Of a stretch of DNA of 64,000 bases, positions 23,401 to 35,400 are shown one piece after another. Origin of the DNA: Ahaetulla prasina (Eukaryota; Chordata; Lepidosauria; Squamata; Colubridae). The notes under the pieces are model-generated. The model did no database searches and was not told the origin of the DNA. It worked only from the letters and a program-made list of their open reading frames with translations. The stretch covers positions 284,586,524-284,650,523 of the forward strand of contig NC_080540.1 of the NCBI RefSeq assembly GCF_028640845.1, given 5' to 3'. Every line of letters begins with the position of its first letter. The first letter of the stretch is position 1. The position numbers and the translations under genes were made by a program.

Positions 23401-26400
23401 TTTGGCTGATTATGAATGAACAACTGTCACAGCTTTAGAAATGGCAAATAAATTTCATTTAGGAACCCACTGACTTTAATAAATGTAATTACCATAATGG
23501 AAGACTATAGATTTGTATATCAGGAAGTCAGTTGTGGCTTATTATTGATAGAACTCTTAAAAATATATTAACTATCAAACCATCCATGTATTCTTTGGTA
23601 AAATTTCTACTAATAAATTGTTTTACTCATCCTTGCTGCCATAGGTAAGCTTGCAAGCACCTGTTCTTTTTCTACTGTTACTATAGATTGAATATCAGTA
23701 AGGAAGAATTTGAAAATTTTGTGGTTTTTTTTTAGCTACTTCATAACTGTGGTGTGGAATCTCTTAGTTATGCTTAAATAGGCCAACTTGACAAACCAAT
23801 CAGTAAATCAAGAGTAATCAATCACATTTAAGAAGCACAACAGTTTGCAATCAGAAATCAATGTATCCGGTCTTTTAGCTTCTGTAGTAGAGTATTGTGC
23901 CCAAATAATGGAATTATATTATATTCCAGAAAGAAGCAATTTCCTAATATGGATACTGCAACCACAAAATTTTGCTAGTGGTCCTAAGCCACCCCATCTT
24001 TCTGGAGACCATCAACAGATGCTGGTGGTATGTGCACAGGACAAGTTAGACAAGTCTGTCCATGTGGAGAAGGTGATTCTGTTAAGTTCCTGTTAGGAGC
24101 CCTGGTGGCTCAACAGTTAAACTGCAGCATTGCAGGCTAACTCTGCCCACTGCAAGAAGTTCGATCTCAACTGGCTCAAGGTTGACACAGCTCTTCCATC
24201 CTTCCGAGGTTGCTAATTAATGGTCACAATATGCTGGCATTTCTGAACCGCTCAGAATGTTGTAAAGCAATATAGAGCGGTATATAAATCTAAGGACTAT
24301 TGCTGTTGCTAAGTTCCTCAATGTCAGGCCATATTGGGCTTTATAGGTTACAGTCAGCACTTTGAACTGTATCTGGAAACAGAAAGTAATTGATAACCAG
24401 TGCAGCAGCTGTGAGATAAGTGCTATAAGAAGCCACTTTGGTCTAGTGCTTAAGCATTATGCTAGAAACCAGGAGGCTTAGTTCTAATCCGTAGGCATAG
24501 TCATAGTCCGTAGTCCGTAGTTCTAGTCCGTAGGCATGAAAGTTGGCTGGGTAACCTTGGGCAAGTCTCTCTCTCTCTCAGCTTGTTTTGTGGGGAAAAT
24601 AGGAGGAAGGAAGAGTATTAGATATCTTTGCCATCTTGATAACTTATAAAAAAATTAATACACTTTGAATTGCTAATGTGCCAGCCAGTTTATTTTGTAC
24701 CAATTACCGTTTCCAAGTGCTCTTCAAAGTCGGTCCTTGTAGAGCACATTGCACTGATCCAAGAGATTAATAAGTGTGCAAATGAGTGTGGCAAGGGCCT
24801 CCCGCTGCAGGTAGGGTCACAATTGGTACACCAGCTGCAGCTGAGCCAAGCTGCCCCCCCTTCCCCCAGCCTCCAGCTGCCTTTTAAAATGTTTCTATGC
24901 CGTGCTAATTACTGGTTTTCTCAATGTTAGGGGACAGCTGCCACTAACAATATATCAGCAACTCCGACATTTCTTTTCTTCCGGAACAAAGTGCGAATTG
25001 ATCAGTATCAAGGTGCTGATGCGGTGGGATTAGAAGATAAAATCAAACAGCACCTAGAAAACGATCCTGGAATCAATGAGGATGCCGATATTCCAAAGGG
25101 ATACGTATGTGGATCTTATTTGAACATTGTTGTGATCGGCTAATATGGTACACTGCGAAACAAGAATGTTTTTGTGGGGTGCAGCGTTTGTACAGAAAGG
25201 AGAGCTGTTTTCCCAGCTTCAGAGATTTCTGAGGTTTTCCTCTCGGTTGCTAGAAACAGTTTCAGAATATTAGAACATTTTCAAAGCGGTCTCCAATCTC
25301 GGTCACAAATACAGTTTGTGTGTGTCTATATCAGGGGTGTCAAGCTGCCGGCCTGTGGGCTGGATGCGTCACGTGCAGGCCACACCCACCCCAGCTCCAC
25401 AAAGGGGAAAAACATCACGTTACATCATGTGACAGCAACATGATGCCGCGAGTTTGACACCCATGGTCTATATCATTCATCTATCTATCCATCCATCCGA
25501 TCCCATCCATCCATCTATCTAATCTAATCTAATCTAATCTATCTAATCTCATCCATCCATCTATCTATCCTTCTATCTAAAGGCCTGATCTGTATGCCAT
25601 TCTTTGTTAGTTATTTCTTTCAGTGATTTTTTCTGAATATACAACCTTTGCTTTTATGGCCTGCAAGATTGATGGGTAATAATCCCATTTTTATTGGGTT
25701 TTGGATCTATTGAATTTTTTTGTGAAAGACTCATTCACCCTAAAATCTGTTTGGTAGCCTTAACCCTTAAATATTTACAGGGTTAGGATGTTTGGGGGGG
25801 AGGGGTTGTTTATTTTTTGTTAAATTTGGGGCACAATCCGCTTGAAGCATCTTTCTTGGGCAGACATCCTGAAAGCCAATTAGCACTCCCTTTTTAATTC
25901 TGTTGAAAGTCCAGAGAGGAATTTATTTCTAGTGGTCTATGTCTTTTGAGAATGTGATTCTTTTTGAGGTACCTAACTCAGTAACTTTTGCCGTCGTTAT
26001 GATTTGAAAAAGTTACAAATGGTACTGGCAGAAGTTTAAAGTTTACATTGACTCGGGGGAATGGGAATATTATTAATTTATCAAATGTATATGCCGCTCA
26101 TCTCACACTACGAAGTAGGCAGAAGAATGTGGCAGTGGAAATCAGTCTCATTTTTATAATTCTTGAACATTAAAACTATTTAATAGCAAAATTTAAAATA
26201 ATGTAGAAGCAAAGCCATATAGAATACAGGTAGTCCTCAAGTTATGACCACAACTGAACTCAAAATTTATGTTGAGAAATGGGAAATTTCTTTAGTGAGT
26301 TTTGCCCCATTTTACAACTTTTCTCGCCACATTTGTTAAGTGAATCACTGCAGCTGTTTAATTAGTAACACGGTTCTTAAGTGAATCTGGTTTCCCCATT

Positions 26401-29400
26401 GACTGCTCGCCAGACAGCTGCCAAGAGGGATCACATGACCCTGGGACACTGCAACCGTCATAACTGTAAGTCGGTTGTCAAGCATCCAGATGTAAATCAC
26501 GTGAGCATGGAGATGCTGCAATGGTCAAGGACTACCTTTGCTATAGAAGCAAAGCATGAGCCAAAATCCTCTTTGGGATTCTTGATTTTATCTATTTTTC
26601 TTTTCTTTTTCTTTTTCTTTTAAGTTTTAGTATCAAGGGACATTTGAAAGCTATATCATTCTTTTCCCTCCAAATGCCAGTTGTCTGAAGTGGGGCAGTT
26701 CTTTCCTCATTCAGCTGCAGACATCATAACCATGCTGAAGTGAGCAGTGCTGAAGGATGCTGAAGTGCCTGCTTTATTTTTATAACAGTGTTCCGACCAT
26801 TCAGGATATATTACTATAAACTGAACAGATGGTGGCTTAACTAAACTTTTATTCATAAAAGAATGGAAGGAATGTGACTACCACATAAATCTGAAAGGAA
26901 ATTCCCTGGAGAAGATTGACTATCCTTACACAGTAGAAGAGGAGAAATATTATTTTTTTTGATACAAGTTGTTCTCGACTTACAACCATTCGCTTAGTGA
27001 CTGTTCAGAGTTACAATGGAACTTGAAAAAAGTGTCTTATGACCGTTTTTCACACTTAACAATCATTGCAGCATCAGGTGGTCGAAATTCGGCTGCTTGG
27101 CAACTGGCATGTATTTTTGACCGTTGCAGTATCACAGGGTCATATGATCACCTTTTGCAACCTTCTGACAAGCAAAGTCAGTAGGGAAGCCAGATTCACT
27201 TAACAACCCGTATCACTTAACTGCAGTGATTCACTTAACAACTGTGGCAAGAGAGGTCATAAAATAAGACAAAGCCCATTTAACAACTGTCTTGCTTAAC
27301 AACTAAATATTGGGCTCAATTGTGTTTGTAAGTCAATGACTACCTGTGAACTGGTGTTTGACTTGTCTGGAAGAGAGTGGATCTGAATTCTGTACGAAGT
27401 AATCTACAGGATCAAGATCAATCCACTTAAAAGAGAATCTATTATTCAATAAGAGTGAATTTACATATTTAGTGGCCTAAAGACTTCATCAATAATTATA
27501 ATATACAGCCACCAATTATCATTTGTTCCTACACCAAAATGAAACCAAGCAAGCCATATTAGGCCTTATTATTATGAGCCATATAGCAGTTAAATAACCA
27601 CCTTCTGATTTTTAAAAGTTACAAATCTTTTGTGGGTGTTTCAAGCCATTATAGCTTGGCAGAAACGTTAGTGCAGTCCTGATCAGGGAGAGAGGGGCAG
27701 CATCTGTACTGTACTTGAAGAAATCCTTACTCTATTGTAATTCTTACCCATCAGTCCCATGGATCCAGAAACAAAGAAATTTATACAGGATATTTTGTTT
27801 TGTCAAACTCCATCTTTGGAATTGGCCCCAGGGCTGAGAGGTAATTGCTCTCGGCAAACGCTTATCATGTGTTCCTTATTCAAGTCTTACCTCTGGGTTC
27901 CTGAATGTTGCAAATCACGATCTTGTTTGACAGCAAGAATGACACACGTGTGTAAATGAGAACCTTAATGTGACAAAACACTCAACTAGAGCTGTCACTT
28001 TCATTGCAATTTCTAAGCAGTGTTTGATATTCTGCTCGGTTTTTGCCTCTCGATCCAAATACTAATAGAGTTACTAACTGGCCAGGAGGTCAGTAGGTGG
28101 GGTCTTTGCAATTGCAGTGCCTTGTGAGTTTGTTTTTCCGTATTAGCAAATGCAATCCATTACACTTTGCTGAAGGCTGGTATTTGCAGAAACCTAGAAT
28201 TACATTAAATGAAAAAACAAACAAAAAGCCTTTGCATCTCTTTTGAGATGTTAAGTACTTGAAATTCACAGTTAAATGGAGACAAATCCTGTAATGTAAA
28301 TATATCCCAGATTACCTTTCCAAATGAATCTTTCTTATGTAAATAACTCCCATGAATATAGGCCACTTGAATTTGCACCAGTTCAATTTACAAATGTTGC
28401 CTGTGCCACACTGACTTTCTTTGCATATAGTGTGAATGAAAATAAGTCATGCTAATAGTTTACAGAATATGCTGTTTAGCAGCTTTGGCTTGACACCAGG
28501 CAACTATTTCCACCTGTTAACAAGATACCGGTAGTTGGTTTTAAAACTGCCTGCCACAAATGGACAACATTTGGCAAAATTCAAATTTAGTTACAATTTT
28601 ATTAACCAGTTATTGTTTTAAGAACATCTAGGTCTCTCTTTCTCAACCTTGGCCCCTTGGAAGATGTGTGAACTTCAACTCCCAGAATATGCTGGCTAGG
28701 GAATTCTGGGAGTTGAAGTCCACACATTTTCAAGCACTACAGTTGAGAAACACTGCTCTAGGTAGTACCTAATGCAGAACAGCCAACTAATGAAAGCTGC
28801 TATCTTTTCCTTCCAGATGGACTTGATGCCATTTGTTAATAAAGCTGGATGTGAGTGTCTTAATGAAAGTGATGAACATGGATTTGATAATTGTTTACGT
28901 AAAGACTCCACCTTCTTGGAATCAGACTGTGATGAGCAGGTATTAACAACTTTCAAAAATCTTCTGGACAATAATTGTTTATTTTTCAATAGAGCAAGTA
29001 CTGTATTTTTCAGAGTATAAGACGCACCGGAGTATAAGACGCACCTTAGTTTTTGGGGAGGAAAATAAGAAAAAAGCTGATTGGCAGGTGGATCGGCCTC
29101 CCGAAATACCTCCAATCAGTCGTTCCCAGAGGTGAAGTTTAGCAACAGGTTAGTTGGTTGTGAGCTCTGTGCCTTGCTTTTTTTCCTGTCTCTGAAAGCC
29201 TCTGAAACAGAGCTTCAAAAAGCTTTTTTTTTTTCTGAAAAGGCTTTTTTTTCTGAAGCTCTGTTTTGGAGGCTTTTTTTCTGAAGCTTCTTTCAGAGGC
29301 TTTTTTCAGCCACTGAAATTTCCGTTTGCGAGGCTGGGCGGGGCTACATTCGGAGTATAAGACGCACCCAGATTTTCATCCTCTTTGGGGGGAACAAGGT

Positions 29401-32400
29401 GTGCCTTATACTCTGAAAAATACGGTATTTTCCTCTGTGTATTTATTCAAATCACCTACTCTGATTCGGATGTAGATACAAGGGAACAAGTAACCCAAAA
29501 TTTGTGCAGCGATGTGTTGTCTACCATGCATTTGAGCATTCTGTTCTCAATCTTTTTTTTCCCCCTTTCCTCCACAGCTGCTTATAACAGTAGCTTTTAA
29601 TCAACCGGTCAAGCTTTATTCTATGAAATGTCAAGGACCTGATAATGGTAAGTAAAAAAAAAAAAGATTATTCCTCAAAGAGAAGTTCCACTGTTTTTAA
29701 TTTTAACCATGTTGATTTTAATAATAGAAAGATAAACTACGGTTTTCTTTTCTCTGTTCTGTTTTCTGTTCTCCACATTGCAGGACAGAGTTAGAACAAA
29801 TTAATTGAAAATACCATCAATGCATGCGGAATGTGGCAAAACAAACTTATCGAGCCCTGCTTAAAGCAACTGCATTCTAAAGTCACTTAGATAATTTTGT
29901 CTTATAATGGAACCATATTGTGTTTCATGTTACTTTGCCTTTGAGTACACAACATATGTAATAATAATGTAATTATTCTCATTAAATAATTAAACCATAA
30001 GCACAATCATGTAAATAAAACCAGCTTTTGCTTTGATATTGGCATTTACCTTTCATGTTTAGCTTGAGCTTAATGGTTTGGCAGTAGAGTCTAGGTTTCT
30101 GAAAAGGATTGATCATGTTTTTATTATAGGTCAAGGTCCGAAATATGTAAAAATATTTATCAATCTTCCTCGATCAATGGATTTTGAAGAGGCAGAAAGA
30201 AGCGAACCCACTCAAGCTTTGGAACTAACCCCAGATGATATTAAAGAAGACAGCATAATTCAGCTTCGCTATGTAAAATTTCAGAATGTTAACAGTGTAA
30301 CTGTGAGTACAAAATCTTGACTGCCTTCCCAGTAATGCAATTGTGCCAACTTGAACAAAACTGTAGTTTGAAACATGTACCGTCATCCTAGAATTCAGGT
30401 TCAAAATTAGCTGCAAGCAAGCTTGAGTCTCACCAATTATGTTCCGCAGACTTAAAATTGAGTTTATTTTATTATTCTATGGTTTTGACTCATTTTCTAT
30501 GAATGTGGATCTTTCATGGATTGTTGACACTTCTACATATATAATTCAGTGCTTGTCTCTTCTCTTTTAGTTATTTGTCCAGTCTAATCAAGGTGATGAA
30601 GAAACAACAAGAATTGCATATTTCACATTTATTGGAACACCAGTTCAAGCAACAAACATGAATGATTTCAAGCGAGTAAGTTCAAATTTGGCTTCGAAAC
30701 AAGAAACAATTGTAACTTGAATATGGTGTGAATCTTACACATATTTTCAAAATTAACTGGCAATGTTTTCAAAAAGAAAAAGTTGAATTTGTTTCTTTGG
30801 AGTCTTTATTCTGTAAAAAGCCAAAGAATGCATGGTTGCTCTAAAAAGCTTATAAGAACTGCTTAAGCCAGAGATTTCCATGAATAGTTACTTACCCCTA
30901 AAAGGCCAAAGTGAGTTTGAGGAAAGAATGTAAGAAGCCAGGAAAAACATTGAAGAAATAATATAATATGACTATATTCTTTACTCACAATGATTATTTG
31001 CTCCTGCTTAATTTCTCAGCCTCCAATGCATACTTTTTAAATTCTCTCTGATTACAAAAAGTTAATAAAATTACTTCTGTAAAATGAATAAAACTTTTTT
31101 GGGACAGCAAAACTGGCTTTGATACTGGATTCTTAGTTGTACAGTGAAGCCACCGTTTGTTTATTTAAACAATTTGTTAAGGCCTCCCCTTTTCCAAAAG
31201 TGACTTTGGGCCAAATACAGAGGTCAAAACAATAATTAAGAAACCTAAGTGACCAAGACTCTAAACTCAATCCAACTCATGATATAACCATATTAACCAG
31301 TAGAGCTCACTTAACCACATGGCCCAAGTTTTAGAAGGAATCAGCAAAATCATCATCTAGCAATAATCCTGCTTTAAAAAATAATAATAATTCTGGATTA
31401 ACACAGTACGTAAGAAATTGGTGTTTGTTGATTATGTAATTAAAGTGCCTTAAACAATAAGCTTTCTGAAGTTGAAAGCAGAAAATGGGAGTAGTCAATC
31501 ATTCTTTTGGGAATCTTGACTTAAGGAATACATTTAAATCTTACAAATATGCATGGTGTGTGATGACGTTATTTTGAAATGTTTGAGGCTTACATAAACA
31601 TTTGTTTCGTATTCCAAAGGTTAAGTTTGATTGTACATGTTTATCTACAAATGTCAGAGGAGTTATGACAATAATCTTTCTCTTGAAATGTTTCCTTCTC
31701 CAGTCAATACCTTTTAGCCCCTTTAAAAAAAACAAACAGATAGCTCTCTTTGATCATCATCATCATTTAATAGAGAGGAGTTTGGGCAACTGTATGGAGC
31801 TAGCAGAGCGTTTAATGGCCGAATGCCCTCCCTGTCACCAATGCAGAGCTTTGTTCAACAAATATATCCTCAGTGTGCAGAGAGAGAGAGAGAGAAAATA
31901 TCTGCCTCTACCTAGGATCAAACTCACAGCCTCCTGATAGGGAGGCAAGAGCTCCACCTCTAGGCCACCGCACCACTCCAGGTAGATCTCTTTGATCTAC
32001 ATTAGAAAAGTAGAGAGACTAGAAGTGATAGGATGCTTCCTTTGTGGAAAGTTCCTTGCTTAGAATTGTTTTTTCTTGGTGAATAACAGCAACTGCAGTT
32101 GATTGTGCTACCTGGAGTGATTATTACATAGCCTGTAGGCTTATCCTTAGCAGAGGCAGCTCTGGAGCTGAAGCGTTAGGACTATTGCTTTGAAAAAGAA
32201 AGGTAGAAGTAGCTGAGAATTCTACCAAAGTCCCTTTAATGATGTGAAGGAGGGTATAATTAAAGATGCCTCTTAATTTGTGGTACATAATAAACAGCAG
32301 GAAAGACGCTTGGAAACAAAGAGTAATTGAGAAATTCCTGGGGCTAAACTGGATCCTCAGCTTAGCTTTGTCCTTCTTTAATTCTGAGGTATAGAATACC

Positions 32401-35400
32401 AAGTAGAGCTAACATGAATGCAAGATGAGGATTGCATTCATAGTTGCAGTTGAAAATATCTTTGCTACATGGCAACATGCCATTCATTTATTTTGGTCTG
32501 TTAGTTCCACAGTCTTCTATGAAATCTGAGGATGAGAGGCCTTAGAAAATACCCTATCACTGAATCATTAATTTTGGGCTTGTAGGAATGCGATTCTCAT
32601 GTTTTTAGAAGGGGAGAAAAAGTGTCCAGCTTTCATTTCCCTTTTGCTCTTTCGATCCCTTTTAGTAAATTCTTCATCTACCCCTTTTCAGGGCTATTAA
32701 CTTTCCAGAATAACTTGAGCAAATGAGCAAAACTCCACAATCTAGGAATGTACCACTCAGGGACTTGAGAATCTTCCATTTCCCTTTGGACCAGGGCAAA
32801 CTACCTCTGGATTATAAACTCGGGGACAATTGGGAGAGGGGTTTCCTTGAAATAAATCTTCTGAAATGTTCTAAAGGTATTCTAACCTTGAAACAAGTTT
32901 GTTTTGTCCAGAACATTATGTGTATAACATCTCAAACTGCACCTCCAGAACTGCATGCTTTAGAGATGGGTTTGGCAAGGTCCAAGAGGGAAACAGAACA
33001 TTCTGGAGTATTTTGAAATACAGTAGTTGATTCTGTGATCAACTACTTTGTACATTTCTACTACCTGTAATACTTATTATGCTTCTAGAGGCTTTCTCTC
33101 TTTAATTTGAAATGCTAGCTTTAAACCCCAAGCTACCATATAACAAAATTCTGCATGGAAAATATAACTGTGGCTTTTTGAGGTGATTATATTAATTCAG
33201 CAGTTTCTGGATCTACTTTTAAATACCCCTTTTCTTACTGGAATATGTGACTTGGAAAGTTGATAGGAAAAAGTTGTCTGTGTATCACAGTCACCTTTTC
33301 CTGGGAATCCAAACATATGGAGATTCTTCTTGCTCCTTGCTGGGTTACTAGTTGATGAAAAGTTAATCCAAAATCTCTCCAGTAAATTGAGCCTCATTTT
33401 AAAGACTTGCAGCATGAATGGGTCCATATCCAAGGAAGATTTCTTCCATTCACTCTAACCCTGGCCATTGATGGATCAGTTACTACAATTTGTAGTGATG
33501 GTTGCGAATGTAACCGAAAAGACCCAAGTGCTCTGGAAACATTTGGCAGACAAATCAGATATCAATACCTTGAGATTTAACTCACTCCTCATCTCTTGCA
33601 TCCAGAGCTAGGAATTGTGGTGCACTGCATGTTTTTTTTTACTCATTGTATGCAAGTTTAAATTGCAGGGAGGAGGGGCAGAGAGATTTTCTCAATTTAT
33701 GCTAAGTAAGATATGGCATGCCCTGCTTCCCTTTTGGCGACTTTCTTTTAGCTTTGGCTTTTTAAATTAATAAATATTAAAAAAATTAAAATGAATTAGT
33801 TAAATAAGTATTAATACCGTTTTAATTTTTAAATTAATTAAATTTAATCATGAATTAAATAATTTAATTAATAACCTCCATACGAGGAAGGATTATTCTG
33901 CCTCTCTCTGGGGTGAAAGGTGTTTGAGGGGGCTAATATATGTGAACTTCATGTAGCTCTCCTTGGCATGGCATTTTCCCCTGTTCATTGGCTACTTATT
34001 TTCTCTGCTTCATTGTTAACATTCTATTTTATTATTTTTCAGCATTTCCCTGGCCCAAAGAAATAAAAATGCAGAAGATTTTTGTTCTTAAATGAGCTTT
34101 CTTTCCACCGCCCCTTTCTGCCTCCTCCCTCTGCTCCTCATTTGCACAGTTCCACTGCTTTTGGTACCATCAATTCCTGCTCACCATCTTCTGGGACAGC
34201 TTTCCTTCCTCATTCTTTCCTCATGGACTCGTCTTTGTTTTTACCATGCGTTTTTTTTTAATTCTTCTTTTAATGAGCTGTTTTGATTTTGAAATGCTTT
34301 CCTCTTCTCTTAAACGCTTCAACATTTCACGACATTGGCATTTTTTTTGTTCCAGTCCTCACAAGAAGTTGAAGGGTGCAACCAGGTTCTCTATTCAGAC
34401 TGAATGATCTCTAGCTAAGCCTTTCCTGACAGGATTTCCAAGTTCTTAAGATCCCCTCAGGGCGGGGTTCTTCTAACTTCTCAAGGGTTAAATTGATAAC
34501 AATAGAATTTTGCTGGTCCAGAACATATATGAAGCTGCCTTAAATTGAGCTAGATTATCCAGTTTTGTTAGATCTGCCTGGCCAATTTTCTGAGCTACTT
34601 TGGGGAACGAGACACTGAAATTGAGAGTGTCTTGGGCCGTGACACTGAGTTATGGGCCCTTCAAGGGATTGTCTGGATTGAGATCCTGTAACTCCGACTG
34701 TAATTTTCTCTGACAAATCAATTTACTTTTATCCGTATTGTTACTTTCTGTGGAAAAATATTTCATATGGTGTTTTAACTTACAATACAGCATGGTGGTT
34801 CTTTCAGAAGGTAATTGAATAGGAAGCCATCGGCTATGTTTTCTGTTTTCACATATGATTGGGACCATACCTATCAAATTGCAGTCTGATGGCCTTGCCA
34901 GCTGGATAATCTGAGAATTGTAATCCTAAAATGTCTGGAAATTTGGGAAGGCTTTCCGTCTTGGTAGATAGATTCAAACAAGATAATTAAAATTTTAAAA
35001 AATGTACTTCAGCAATTGCTGCCTAAATAAGGAACCTTCTTCCTTCCTTCCCCAGCATAATGAATGGTGTTGGGTGTTCCCACTTACATCAATTTTCATT
35101 ATTCATTTAGAAATCCAGCCTGCTCTGTGGTGCTTAATGACAATGTACCATCCCTGAATGGAGTCTGTCAAAAAAAGCTGCAACTTGGGCAGCAAGCTTT
35201 AATTCCTAAAAATGATCAGATTAGGAATTTTCCACCCAGAACTTTAAAAGTGGGAATTTTTTGAATGATTAATTCATACATGTTGCATGGGATGTGCCCA
35301 ATTCATAAACAAAAATGTGCCCAAAAAATGAGGCATTAGAAATAAAAAATAATGCACTGTTATTTTTCCTTTATCGTTATAGATATGAGTTATTGTGGTT